Below, one piece after another: positions 42,907 through 51,558 of a DNA stretch of 64,000 nt (the first letter of the stretch is position 1; each line of letters opens with the position of its first letter). A model generated the notes under the pieces. It did not search any database, was not told the DNA's origin, and saw nothing but the letters and a program-made list of their open reading frames with translations. This stretch comes from Caulobacterales bacterium (lineage in GTDB: Bacteria; Pseudomonadota; Alphaproteobacteria; Caulobacterales; Aquidulcibacteraceae), in assembly GCA_017303355.1 (NCBI GenBank), contig JAFLCU010000008.1:103042-167041 (forward strand). The letters are read 5' to 3'. Position numbers and translations under genes: made by a program.

Positions 42907-44685
42907 ATGTCGAACGGCTATTTACTTGTGGCGGAAGCGGATCGCGAGGCGGCGTACGCCCTCGGTGACGGCTTTGATCTCGACGTCATCGGCGCGACCA
43001 CAATCGGCGACCATGACGCCACCGCCGCCGCGCTCACGGGCGCGTCGAATGTCGGCCTCATCCTCAGCAACGCCGCCGCGCGCGATGCTTCGTTCGTCGC
43101 GCTGCTGCGCACGCTCGCGCAGCGCGTCGGCGTGGCGCAGCTGATCGTGGTCGAAGCGGAGGCGCGCGCCGCTTTCGGCTTTCTGCCCGAAGCCTGGCCG
43201 GTGATGCCGTTCGACACAGCACTCGAACGCGCAACGGAACTGGTGCGCCGCCGCCAAGCCAGCGCCGGCGTCAGCGAACCGCCGCACGCCGCGCCGCTGC
43301 CGCCAACGCCGCCGGTGGCCGATGAAGCGCCACCGGCGCCCGTTGATGAAACGCCGAGCGCGCAAGAGCCTGAGCAAACCTTGCCCGAACCCGAAGCGCC
43401 GCGTTCGGAAGCAGTGATCGAGCCGACGCCGAGCGAGGAAGCGCCCGCCTCCGTCGATGAGCCGCCAGAGGAGCAATTCCAAACCGAGGAGCCGCCCGCT
43501 CAAGAATACGAGCGCCGCATCACGCTGCCGAAAGATGCGGCCGAAGTGCCTATCGATGAAGGCGCGACGTTGGATGAAGACCCATCTCTGCTTGGCGGCG
43601 TCGAGACCGAAGAAGAGAGCGAACCAGAAATAAGCGACAGCTTCGGCGGCGGCGCAATCGTTGGCGCACCAGCGCCAGCGCCGCCGCCAGCGGAGGTCGA
43701 GCCGCCAGCGCCGCCGCCCATGGAAGCGACGCCAGAAGCGCCGCCGGCGCCTGCAATGCCCGCGCCGCGAGCGCCGAGCAGCGCCGTCGAACCACGCGAC
43801 GAAGAACCGCCAGCCCCGCGCAAGAAAGAAGCAGCGCGCTACACGCCACCACCGGCCGAAACCGCCCCCGCCGACGCCACGGCCTTCGCGCCGAAGAAAG
43901 TGCGGCGCGGCACGCCGGAACTCGTGCGTGTCGCCATTCATCAGCCGAAAGACCTTAAAGCCGTCATCAAGGCCGCGCGCCAAATCGATCCCGGCGCCAC
44001 ACCCGCGCCGCAAGGCATGAGCATCGGCGATATCGCGATTGGCGCGCATGTCGGCGTTTCGCTTGAGGTGCGGGGTGCGGCCTGCGACGGCGCCGTGCAG
44101 CGCCGCATATGGCGCGGCGATCCGATCGATTTCAATTTCTCGATCGAAGCCGATTCCGACGTGAAGCAGATTGTCGTGCTCGCGCGCGTCTTCGTCGATG
44201 ACGCGCAAATCGGCGTGCTTGCTTTCACGCGCCCCGTGATCGGCGCCGACAAGAAAGCGCAAGGCGACGGCGAGAAAATTCGCCTCAAGCGCCACAAGCG
44301 CGTCTTCCTCTCCTATTCCAGCAAGGATCGCGAGACCGTTTCCGCCATCGCCACCGCGTACGCATCAGCCGGCGTCGAGCATTTCTGGGACCGCGCCTCA
44401 CTCAAATCCGGCGAAGAATGGAGCCCGCGCCTGCGCAAGGAGATCGAGCGCGCCGATCTCTTCCACCTGTGCTGGTCGAAATCGGCCGCCACGTCGGAAT
44501 GGGTCGAGAAGGAAGCAAGCTACGCGCTGACGCGCCGCCGCCGCGCCAAAAAGCCGGAGATCACCGTGCAGATGCTCGACGGCCCGCCTTGGGCGAAACA
44601 CCCCGACAGCCTCGACAGCATCAATTTCGACGATTTCGTCCGCGCCGCGATCATTGGCTACGCGCGCGGCGATGGCGAGACTTGA
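42907..44685 (+). CDS. Large TIR-domain protein with Pro/Glu-rich linker
   Basis: ATG 42907 after GGGGGAG gives 592 residues. The N-terminal 115 residues (MSNGYLLVAEADREAAYALG...) look like an alpha/beta receiver-like fold with no phospho-Asp set. Residues about 120-330 are a long Pro/Glu/Ala-rich linker. A predicted beta-sandwich (about 335-455; LVRVAIHQPKDLKAVIKAAR, VSLEVRGAACDG) precedes a C-terminal TIR domain (464-580). The TIR shows KRVFLSYSSKDRE and SEWVEKEASYAL; Glu536 is at the position of the NADase catalytic Glu (W+4). It may consume or signal with NAD, or act as scaffold. It stands alone beside a tRNA gene. Confidence 0.82.
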   Translation: MSNGYLLVAEADREAAYALGDGFDLDVIGATTIGDHDATAAALTGASNVGLILSNAAARDASFVALLRTLAQRVGVAQLIVVEAEARAAFGFLPEAWPVMPFDTALERATELVRRRQASAGVSEPPHAAPLPPTPPVADEAPPAPVDETPSAQEPEQTLPEPEAPRSEAVIEPTPSEEAPASVDEPPEEQFQTEEPPAQEYERRITLPKDAAEVPIDEGATLDEDPSLLGGVETEEESEPEISDSFGGGAIVGAPAPAPPPAEVEPPAPPPMEATPEAPPAPAMPAPRAPSSAVEPRDEEPPAPRKKEAARYTPPPAETAPADATAFAPKKVRRGTPELVRVAIHQPKDLKAVIKAARQIDPGATPAPQGMSIGDIAIGAHVGVSLEVRGAACDGAVQRRIWRGDPIDFNFSIEADSDVKQIVVLARVFVDDAQIGVLAFTRPVIGADKKAQGDGEKIRLKRHKRVFLSYSSKDRETVSAIATAYASAGVEHFWDRASLKSGEEWSPRLRKEIERADLFHLCWSKSAATSEWVEKEASYALTRRRRAKKPEITVQMLDGPPWAKHPDSLDSINFDDFVRAAIIGYARGDGET

Positions 44686-44724
44686 CGCCGGCCGCCGCGC
44701 CCCGCACATGCCCGTTCGCTATTG

Positions 44725-44797
44725 GGGCCTGTAGCTCAATGGTTAGAGCCGGCCGCTCATAACGGTCTGGTTGCAGGTTCGAGTCCTGCCAGGCCCA
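44725..44797 (+). tRNA. tRNA-Ile2 (CAU, lysidine type)
   Basis: A 73-nt cloverleaf: acceptor GGGCCTG with CAGGCCC, D-arm GCTC/GAGC, anticodon arm GGCCG-CTCATAA-CGGTC (anticodon CAT), T-arm GCAGG-TTCGAGT-CCTGC. CCA is not encoded. The acceptor has C4-G69 and C5-G68, the pairs TilS uses to tell Ile2 from elongator Met, so the C34 is predicted to become lysidine and read AUA. It sits at the left edge of the catabolic gene block. Confidence 0.9.
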
Positions 44798-44817
44798 CGC
44801 CCACCTCCTAAGTCGCG

Positions 44818-45747
44818 TCAAACGACGCCGGCGCCGGCCTCCTTCAAGGTTCTCAAGAACAATTGATCCCCGCGTTCTGTGACGCCGTCCCCATCATTGG
44901 CGCAATGCGCGGTCACGCGTACGCGCGGATGTGTCCAGAACCAGGCGTCCGGCGCGAGCGGTTCGTCTTGGAAGACGTCGAGAACGGCAAAGCCGGGTTG
45001 CTGTCGCGACAAGCCGTTGCGAAGCGCGTCTTCGTCAACGATCGCGCCCCGCGCCACGTTGATGAGAACCGCGCCGGGCTTCAACGCCGCGAAGAAGGCA
45101 GCCCCCGCGAGGCCGCGCGTTTCATCGTTCAGTGCGCACGCGAGAATCACGAGATCGGCGCTTGGGAGCGCGTGTGGCGACTCCGAAAGGCTGATCTGCC
45201 CCTCCGCTGGCGTTCGGCGAACGATTGTGATACGCGGTCCGAAGGCCCGCAAACGCCGTTCGATCTCCTGGCCGATTGCGCCAAAGCCGATCAGCGCGAC
45301 ATGCATCCCCGCGATCTCACGAAATGGCGTGCGCGCCCACGCGCGCTTTGCCTGCAACGCGGCTTGCGTTTCGATCGGATGAAGCAAGCTCAAGGCGTGC
45401 GCGACGACATATTCCGCGATCGCCGGCGCCTGCGCCGTGCTTTGCACGATCCGAATATTTCGCGCGGCCATCGCCGCGTAAAACGGATTATCGAGACCGG
45501 CCTGGTAGGTTTGCACGACGCGTATGGATTCCGAGCGCTGGATGTAACGCACGATTGCTTCGAGGGTGGGGGTTGCGTGCATGTCCCGGCTGAGCCACGC
45601 GATTTGCGGCGCCGCTTCGGCGACGACGACGCCATCCCGCCAGATCGCACCCGATTTATCAATCGTAAGCGCCTCGGCAAAAGACGCCGCGTGCTTCAGG
45701 CGTGCGCCTATGCGCTTGAGCGCCGCCTTTGACATCAGCACTTGCAT
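44818..45747 (-). CDS. D-2-hydroxyacid dehydrogenase
   Basis: The 309-residue protein shows the D-isomer dehydrogenase pattern: nucleotide-binding GMHVALIGFGAIGQEIERRL, the Arg of NVARGAIVDEDAL, the Glu in DVFQDEPLAP and the catalytic His in VRVTAHCANDGDG. It reduces 2-oxo acids to D-2-hydroxy acids, or the reverse, with NAD(P). It is the last gene of a four-gene minus-strand set with a ring-cleavage dioxygenase and two binding-fold proteins, so it may act on a keto-acid from that pathway. Confidence 0.87.
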   Translation of the reverse strand: MQVLMSKAALKRIGARLKHAASFAEALTIDKSGAIWRDGVVVAEAAPQIAWLSRDMHATPTLEAIVRYIQRSESIRVVQTYQAGLDNPFYAAMAARNIRIVQSTAQAPAIAEYVVAHALSLLHPIETQAALQAKRAWARTPFREIAGMHVALIGFGAIGQEIERRLRAFGPRITIVRRTPAEGQISLSESPHALPSADLVILACALNDETRGLAGAAFFAALKPGAVLINVARGAIVDEDALRNGLSRQQPGFAVLDVFQDEPLAPDAWFWTHPRVRVTAHCANDGDGVTERGDQLFLRTLKEAGAGVV

Positions 45748-45758
45748 CGCTTGTACGC

Positions 45759-46691
45759 CTATGCCGGCGCTGGCGTGGCCATCTTGGTGAAGCGCTCGCT
45801 CGGCTTTTCGCCGGTGTCATGGCTCATGCCCGGGCCGATGCCGACCGCGCCCGAACCGCTCGACGCGGTGAATTTCTCGTTGCTGCTCCAGAGTTCGTGC
45901 ATCTGGTCGTAGGGGCTTGCCCAATAATCGAAGATCTGACTGCCGAGCGCGTGCCGGCCCACACCGCGAATATGTTCGTAGCCCTTCTGATGCAAATGAT
46001 TGTGGCCGATGAAGATGTCGTTCACGTCGGCCACCTCGAACGAGCAATGGTGCATGCCGGCGCGTTCGCCCTTGAAGCAGAAGAAGACATGGTGATCGAC
46101 AGGTTCGTCGCCGACATCCGCGCGGCTGAATGAGCCGAAGATATTGTCCGGCGCGCCCATATAGAGATCGTCGGTCTTGATCAGACCGAATGTGTTCCGG
46201 AACCAGTTGATCGTCTCGGTGTGTTTCGGCGTGGCGATGACGCAATGGCCCAGGCGCACCACGCGCGCGGCCCCCTGCTTCTGGCTCGGATCGCCCGCCT
46301 TGTGCATTTTGCTTAGAACAAGCCCCTCGCCAGGGCGTTTCTCGATGCCGTGAACAACCTCGATGGTGAAGCCATTTGGCTCGAGGAGGCGCACGCGCTT
46401 GCCGCCGCCCGGTTCATTGCGATCCTCGACGGGTGATGCGCTGGAAACCTCGCGCGAAAGTTTATGCAGATCGTCTTCGCTGGCCGCTTCGTACGCAAAG
46501 CCGAGGAAGCCCGCGGGCCCCTTGTGGGTGATATGGATGTGATGATCGGCGCCGCAGCCGCGCGCGTACAACCGATCGGATGTGCGCTCCGCCACCTCCA
46601 GACCGAAATCAAGCAAGAATTTTTGCATCACGTCGAGATCGGGCGCGCTCAAGCGCACATACGCCATTCCCTTGACTTTGATTACCGGCAT
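45759..46691 (-). CDS. Type I extradiol ring-cleavage dioxygenase (VOC)
   Basis: ATG 46691 with GGAG upstream gives 310 residues, two tandem VOC modules. The iron ligands of the C-terminal module are visible: His149 (VRLGHCVIA), His214/215 (AGMHHCSFEVAD) and Glu266 (YDQMHELWSS). This is the catechol 2,3-dioxygenase/dihydroxybiphenyl dioxygenase family: Fe(II) opening of a catechol next to the hydroxyls. The ring substrate cannot be named. It is in an apparent operon with the D-hydroxyacid dehydrogenase and two signal-less binding-fold genes. Confidence 0.88.
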   Translation of the reverse strand: MPVIKVKGMAYVRLSAPDLDVMQKFLLDFGLEVAERTSDRLYARGCGADHHIHITHKGPAGFLGFAYEAASEDDLHKLSREVSSASPVEDRNEPGGGKRVRLLEPNGFTIEVVHGIEKRPGEGLVLSKMHKAGDPSQKQGAARVVRLGHCVIATPKHTETINWFRNTFGLIKTDDLYMGAPDNIFGSFSRADVGDEPVDHHVFFCFKGERAGMHHCSFEVADVNDIFIGHNHLHQKGYEHIRGVGRHALGSQIFDYWASPYDQMHELWSSNEKFTASSGSGAVGIGPGMSHDTGEKPSERFTKMATPAPA

Positions 46692-46723
46692 ATCGCTCCG
46701 TCCCTCGTGCTCTCGTTTGATCT

Positions 46724-47647
46724 CTATTCGCCCAGCGCGGCGGTGACCGGCGTGAACAATTCGTCGACACTGAAGCGGCGCGACACAAGCTTCTGGTCGT
46801 AAGCATAGCGCAGGACGATCTCCAGCGCGTTTCTCAGCCTGGAGATGCCGACTGGCTGCAGGTCGATTCCATCCTTGATGGTCGAGCCGCCGGTCGATAC
46901 GCGGCTTTGCACCAGAACATCGAACAATTCGCGCACGATGTCTGGCCGCTCCTCGAGCAATTCGCTGCGTACGGCGATCATATGATTGATGGGCACAGCC
47001 CGATGCTTTGCGTGCCAAGCCTTGGCTTCCGCCGTGGGGTCGGCGATGAGCGGCGCGACGCGCGGGTCGTCGACGCCCTGCGCGATGAAGGCGGCGGCAA
47101 GCTCCCCCTTCAACAGCATTTGCTGCATCTTAGCGCCGGCGGCCGCGCGCGTAACGCCCGCGGGCTCTTTATACTCGGCGACGTGCGCGTCCTCGAACGT
47201 CACCCATTCGATCTTGGAGAGATCGACGCCATAATCTTCCGCCAGATAGCCACGCACCCAGGTCGGCGTTGTTTGCGTGTATGACCGCATGCCGACTTTG
47301 CGGCCCTCCAGGTCGTTCGGCGCCTTCACGCCGCTCGCGACATTCACCAGCACGCTGCCATGATGGAAATTGCCATTCATCACGAATGGCAGCAGGGCGT
47401 AGGGGCGGCCGTGATCGAGCGCCTGCAGATAGGTCACGATAGCAACCTCGGCCACGTCGAACGCGAGTTCGCGCACCAGCGGCTTGAAGCCGTTCTGCGC
47501 GACCGGAATGTCAGCGATGTCGAGCGCGGAGAGTTTCGGCGCGATCGCGCCATCGCGGATGGGCTTGGTCTTCGGATATTCGCCGAGCAGCATTTTCAGA
47601 CGCGGCGCCGCGTCCAAATAAAACGGCTTCGAGGGCGCGATTGTCAT
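46724..47647 (-). CDS. Signal-less periplasmic-binding-fold protein (dihydroxyphthalate-decarboxylase-like), 1
   Basis: The 307-residue protein has the two-lobed NMT1/THI5-type fold: VAEVAIVTYLQALDHGRPYA, LLPFVMNGNFHHGSVLVNVA, NDLEGRKVGMRSYTQTTPTW and VRGYLAEDYGVDLSKIEWVT. No signal peptide or lipobox is seen, so it is cytosolic. Homologs of this type include 4,5-dihydroxyphthalate decarboxylase, so an enzymatic role is likelier than ABC uptake; no ABC genes are near. Its ATG overlaps the stop of the upstream paralog. Confidence 0.75.
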   Translation of the reverse strand: MTIAPSKPFYLDAAPRLKMLLGEYPKTKPIRDGAIAPKLSALDIADIPVAQNGFKPLVRELAFDVAEVAIVTYLQALDHGRPYALLPFVMNGNFHHGSVLVNVASGVKAPNDLEGRKVGMRSYTQTTPTWVRGYLAEDYGVDLSKIEWVTFEDAHVAEYKEPAGVTRAAAGAKMQQMLLKGELAAAFIAQGVDDPRVAPLIADPTAEAKAWHAKHRAVPINHMIAVRSELLEERPDIVRELFDVLVQSRVSTGGSTIKDGIDLQPVGISRLRNALEIVLRYAYDQKLVSRRFSVDELFTPVTAALGE

Positions 47648-48588
47648 TGCAAGGGATCCAGGAAAAGATCGGAAATTGTGTAGCGCGCGGGCAAAAAGCC
47701 CTGCTGCTGCGCGAATTGAACGAGCGCGTCGAGCGAGGCGCGATTGTCGGCCATGCCGTAGGGCAGCGGGTCGCCGACGAGATCAGCGAGCTTGCGATAG
47801 CGCTTGTCCTCCTCATCGTCGGCCGCGCCCGACATGATTGCGTCGAGATAGAGTTTCTTTGCCGCGACGAAGGCGTCGTAGAGGCGCTTCGGCAGGCTCG
47901 GATGCTTGTCCAATACATCGTTGCGTACAGCGATCACGCCATGGATCGGATAGATGCCGGTTTTCTTGAACCAAGCGGCTTCGAGCGGTTTCGGGTCGGG
48001 GAAGAGATCGTGATAGACGCGACCTTCGGGCGCCGTGCCGATGCCGGCGATGCCCGCGAAGCCCGCATCGAGTTCGCCATCGACGAACATTTGCGCCAAT
48101 GAGCGGCCTCTCGGCGCCTGAACCACATTGCTTGGCAGATCGAGGCCGAGCACGTGCTCCTCGTCATCCACCACCCATGTCACTTTGGAGATGTCGAGGC
48201 CAAACTCGTTTTGCAGCACGCCGCGCGTCCATACGCCGGCCGTGACCGTGTAGGCGCGAACGCCGACCTTCTTGCCTTCCAAGTTCCTCGGCTCACGGAT
48301 CGGCGAATTCTCCGGCAGCATCATGCCCGCGTGGCGAAAGCGCCGCGTCATTGGAATTGGCAAGGCCGTAATCGGCGCGCCTTTCGCCTTGGCCGCGAGG
48401 TAGGTGGTCGGCGCGAGTTCGGAAATGTCGAACGCGGCATCGCGCGCCATGCGTCGATACGCATCCGTCATCGGCTTGACCTGAAGGAAATTCAGCGTGA
48501 CGCCGTCGACGCGCACCCTGCCATCCTTCAGCGCGGCAACTTGGCCGTGTGCGCCGAGGACAATGTTCAAGGCAGGCTCGGCGCTCAC
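47644..48588 (-). CDS. Signal-less periplasmic-binding-fold protein (dihydroxyphthalate-decarboxylase-like), 2
   Basis: I choose GTG 48588 (GGGAG upstream; 314 residues). It is paralogous to the next gene but diverged: RRMARDAAFDISELAPTTYL, ALPIPMTRRFRHAGMMLPEN, NLEGKKVGVRAYTVTAGVWT and RGVLQNEFGLDISKVTWVVD. There is no signal peptide. The pattern is that of 4,5-dihydroxyphthalate decarboxylase-like proteins. It begins the minus-strand operon (this gene, paralog, dioxygenase, dehydrogenase) and is divergent from the LigJ-like gene. Confidence 0.75.
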   Translation of the reverse strand: MSAEPALNIVLGAHGQVAALKDGRVRVDGVTLNFLQVKPMTDAYRRMARDAAFDISELAPTTYLAAKAKGAPITALPIPMTRRFRHAGMMLPENSPIREPRNLEGKKVGVRAYTVTAGVWTRGVLQNEFGLDISKVTWVVDDEEHVLGLDLPSNVVQAPRGRSLAQMFVDGELDAGFAGIAGIGTAPEGRVYHDLFPDPKPLEAAWFKKTGIYPIHGVIAVRNDVLDKHPSLPKRLYDAFVAAKKLYLDAIMSGAADDEEDKRYRKLADLVGDPLPYGMADNRASLDALVQFAQQQGFLPARYTISDLFLDPLQ

Positions 48589-48831
48589 GCATATCTCCCA
48601 TGGTCCGGCGACTGCGCCGTTCTTAACGGGCGAACTGTGGGAGTGCGGGGATGGCGCCGGAAATCGAATAACCACCGCCACTCATAAGTTTCGCCGAACA
48701 CATCGGCGCTTCGAGAGAAATTATCGCTGGCGGCGCCTTTGCGATTTTTGTCGGCCGGCCGCTTCCCCGAGCCTGCGGCTCAAACCCCCATAAGCCGCCC
48801 GACAAGGCGGCCCGCGACGGCGAGGCGCGCT

Positions 48832-49839
48832 TTGATCATCGATTGCCACGGACACTACACCACCGCCCCCAAGCCCCTAGCCGAGTGGCGCAAGCGCCAG
48901 CTTGCTGGCGAAGACCCTGGCAAGCTGGCGATTACGGACGATGAGATTCGCGAAACCGTGGGCGGCGCACAGCTCAAGAAGCAACGCGAACGCGGCGCCG
49001 ACGTCACCATCTTCTCCCCGATCGCGGGGCAAATGGCGCACCACCTCGGCACGCAAGATCAGGGCGTCGCCTGGGCGCATGCGGCCAACGATCTGATCGC
49101 GCGGGTGTGCGACCTGTTCCCGGAAAATTTCGTCGCTGTTTGCCAATTGCCGCAAGCGCCGGAAGGCCGCATCGAGCCATGCGTCGAAGAATTGCGGCGC
49201 TGCGTGGAAGAGCGTGGCTTCATCGGCTGCAATTTCAATCCTGATCCATCGGGCGGATATTGGAAAGCGCCGCCTGTGACGGATCGCTTCTATTATCCGC
49301 TGTACGAGAAGATGGCCGAACTCGACGTACCGGCCATGATCCATGTCAGCTCGTCGTGCAATCCAGGCGTCCATCACACTGGCGCGCATTACATCAATGG
49401 CGACACCACAGCTTTCATGCAGCTCATTCATGGCGACCTGTTCAAGGATTTCCCGACGCTGCGCTTCATCATCCCGCACGGCGGCGGCGCCGTGCCCTAT
49501 CATTGGGGCCGCTATCGCGGATTGGCGCAGGAATTGGGCAAGCCGCTGCTGGGCGAGCATTTGCTCAACAACATTTTCTTCGACACCTGCGTTTATCACC
49601 AGCCGGGCATCGACCTGCTCACCAAGGTGATCCCGCACAAGAACGTGCTGTTCGGTTCGGAGATGATCGGCGCCGTAAAGGGCGTCGATCCCGAGACGGG
49701 CCATCATTACGACGACACCAAGCGCTATATCGACGCGACGCCGCATCTCACGCCGCAACAAAAGCGTGACGTGTTCGAACTGAACGCACGCCGCGTCTAT
49801 CCGCGCATCAATCGCAGACTGCCGCCATCAGGAGAGTAA
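48832..49839 (+). CDS. Amidohydrolase-superfamily hydratase, LigJ-like
   Basis: TTG 48832 (GAGG six bases before) gives 335 residues and aligns to the conserved start LIIDCHGHYTTAPKPLAEWR. The HxH metal pair is in CHGH, with further text VPAMIHVSSSCNPGVHHTG, FIIPHGGGAVPYHWGRYRG and LFGSEMIGAVKG. This matches 4-oxalomesaconate hydratase (LigJ) of the protocatechuate/gallate 4,5-cleavage path, in the ACMSD group. It starts a three-gene operon with an SDR and an FAH-family enzyme. Specific substrate is by homology. Confidence 0.82.
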   Translation: MIIDCHGHYTTAPKPLAEWRKRQLAGEDPGKLAITDDEIRETVGGAQLKKQRERGADVTIFSPIAGQMAHHLGTQDQGVAWAHAANDLIARVCDLFPENFVAVCQLPQAPEGRIEPCVEELRRCVEERGFIGCNFNPDPSGGYWKAPPVTDRFYYPLYEKMAELDVPAMIHVSSSCNPGVHHTGAHYINGDTTAFMQLIHGDLFKDFPTLRFIIPHGGGAVPYHWGRYRGLAQELGKPLLGEHLLNNIFFDTCVYHQPGIDLLTKVIPHKNVLFGSEMIGAVKGVDPETGHHYDDTKRYIDATPHLTPQQKRDVFELNARRVYPRINRRLPPSGE

Positions 49840-49840
49840 A

Positions 49841-50620
49841 GTGGATCTCGGCATCAAGGGCCGGAAGGCCATCGTATGTGCGTCGTCAAAGGGGCTTGGC
49901 TACGCCTGTGCGCGCTCGCTGGCGCGCGAGGGTGTGATTGTCACGATCAATGGCCGCGATTCCGGCCGGCTTGAAGAGGCGGCCGCCAAGATCAAGGCGG
50001 AGGTTGGCGCCTCGGTGAACATCGCCGCCGCCGACATCAACACGCAGGCTGGGCGCGATTCATTGGTCGCGGCGGTTCCGGACGTGGATATCCTCGTCAA
50101 CAACAATGCCGGCCCTTCGCCGGGCAAGCTCGCCGATTGGAGCCACGACGATTGGCTGCAAGCGGTCGAAGCCAACATGCTGGCGCCGATCTTTCTGATT
50201 AAAGCCGTGGCGCCGGGCATGGTCGAGCGCCGCTTTGGCCGCATCGTCAACATCACCTCGGCGATGGTGAAATCGCCGAGCGCGACGATGGGACTTTCCA
50301 CCGCCGTACGCGCTGGCCTCACCGCACTCTCAAAGTCGGTGCATCAGGACACGGTGCGCTTCAACGTCACGATCAACGGCCTCCTCCCCGAACGCTTCGA
50401 CACGGATCGCCAGAAATTCATGGCCGAGCGCATGGTGAAGAACGAAGGCATCACCTACGAGCAGGCGCGCGCGAAAATCGCGGACACCATCGCCGCCAAG
50501 CGCCTAGGCGATCCCGCCGAGTTCGGCGACGCCTGCGCCTATCTCTGCTCGGCGCAAGCCAGCTTCATCTCAGGCCAACAATTGCAGCTCGACGGCGGCT
50601 CGTACCGCGGTCTCGTCTGA
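49841..50620 (+). CDS. SDR-family protein with altered catalytic Tyr/Lys
   Basis: GTG 49841 gives 259 residues of the short-chain reductase fold: nucleotide motif CASSKGLGYACARSLARE, NNNAG, NITSAM (Ser140) and the C-terminal DPAEFGDACAYLCSAQASFI. The usual YxxxK is replaced by Ser153-xxx-Arg157 (GLSTAVRAGL). This is seen in one subgroup of SDRs and suggests a different catalytic role or pure cofactor binding. It sits between the LigJ-like and FAH genes in one operon (1-bp and 13-bp gaps). Confidence 0.85.
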   Translation: MDLGIKGRKAIVCASSKGLGYACARSLAREGVIVTINGRDSGRLEEAAAKIKAEVGASVNIAAADINTQAGRDSLVAAVPDVDILVNNNAGPSPGKLADWSHDDWLQAVEANMLAPIFLIKAVAPGMVERRFGRIVNITSAMVKSPSATMGLSTAVRAGLTALSKSVHQDTVRFNVTINGLLPERFDTDRQKFMAERMVKNEGITYEQARAKIADTIAAKRLGDPAEFGDACAYLCSAQASFISGQQLQLDGGSYRGLV

Positions 50621-50633
50621 GCGGGGGATCCTC

Positions 50634-51488
50634 ATGCGCTTTTGCAGCTTTGATGCCAATGGCAAGGAACGCTTCGGTCTCGTCACCGACGCAGGGGTCG
50701 TCGATCTTACGCAACGCCTGGGCGTCGCGACACTGCGCGAGGCGATCGCCGACAACCGATTAAATGATGCAAAGTCCTTCGCCGACGCAAAGGCCGATTA
50801 TGCGCTTAACGCGGTGAAGCATCTGCCGGTCATCCCGAACCCCATGCACCTCTGGTGCCTGGCGCTTAATTATGTCGAGCACCACGCCGAGGTGGAGAGT
50901 GCTGGGCGCGTGCAAGAACTGCCCAAGAAGCCTGCCCTGTTCGCACGCGTAGCGGATTCGATGACGGGCCACGGGCAGCCGCTGATTGCGCCGAAAGCGT
51001 CCGAGCAATTCGACTATGAGGGTGAATTGGCGGTGATCATCGGCAAGGCTGGCCGTCACGTCTCGGAAGCGGACGCCATGGACTACGTCGCGGGCTATGC
51101 TGTGTTCAACGACGGTTCGATCCGCGATTGGCAATTTCACACCAAGCAAATCACGCCCGGAAAGAACTTCCACGCCACCGCAGCGCTTGGGCCCTGGATG
51201 GTGACGAAGGACGATGTCCCCGACCCGAACGATCTCAAGATCAAGACCACGCTGAACGGCAATGTCGTCCAAGACGGCACAAGCCGCGACATGCTGTTCA
51301 AGATTCCGGCGTTCATCGCCTATGTCTCGACCATCGCGCCGCTCGTGCCCGGCGATGTGCTCGCCACCGGCACGCCAAGCGGCGTGGGCTTCTCACGCAA
51401 GCCGCCGCTTTGGATGAAGGACGGCGATCTCTGCGAAATCGAAATCGAGAAGATCGGCAAGCTCAGCAATCGCGTGCGCGCCGAATAG
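50634..51488 (+). CDS. FAH-family hydrolase/decarboxylase
   Basis: The 284-residue protein has the fumarylacetoacetate-hydrolase pattern: MHLWCLALNYVEHHAEV, SEQFDYEGELAVIIGKAG (metal ligands), YAVFNDGSIRDWQ and GDVLATGTPSGVGFSRKP. Members hydrolyse or decarboxylate 2-oxo-acids from meta-cleavage paths. It closes the plus-strand operon and is followed by a strong terminator. Confidence 0.9.
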   Translation: MRFCSFDANGKERFGLVTDAGVVDLTQRLGVATLREAIADNRLNDAKSFADAKADYALNAVKHLPVIPNPMHLWCLALNYVEHHAEVESAGRVQELPKKPALFARVADSMTGHGQPLIAPKASEQFDYEGELAVIIGKAGRHVSEADAMDYVAGYAVFNDGSIRDWQFHTKQITPGKNFHATAALGPWMVTKDDVPDPNDLKIKTTLNGNVVQDGTSRDMLFKIPAFIAYVSTIAPLVPGDVLATGTPSGVGFSRKPPLWMKDGDLCEIEIEKIGKLSNRVRAE

Positions 51489-51521
51489 TCGAGAACTCTC
51501 CCACGCTCGGCATGTGCTGAA

Positions 51522-51558
51522 CCGGCGCGGCGCCCTCAACGCCGCGCCGGATTTTTTT
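51522..51558 (+). terminator. Terminator of the LigJ-SDR-FAH operon
   Basis: An 11-bp perfect stem (51522-51532 with 51540-51550), loop CCCTCAA and a run of seven T's. It also touches the end of the convergent DoxX gene. Confidence 0.92.

Noticed and set aside
44725..44797. tRNA read as elongator Met(CAU)
   Set aside because: The acceptor C4-G69 and C5-G68 pairs and the CTCATAA loop fit tRNA-Ile2; the body differs from known alphaproteobacterial Met tRNAs.
46724..48588. Binding-fold proteins called as ABC transporter substrate-binding proteins
   Set aside because: No signal peptide, no permease and no ATPase are present; the decarboxylase-like reading fits the neighbours better.
48623..48805. 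Small minus-strand frame upstream of the LigJ-like gene (starting MSGGLWGFEPQ)
   Set aside because: It lies in the divergent promoter region, lacks a ribosome site and matches no family I know.
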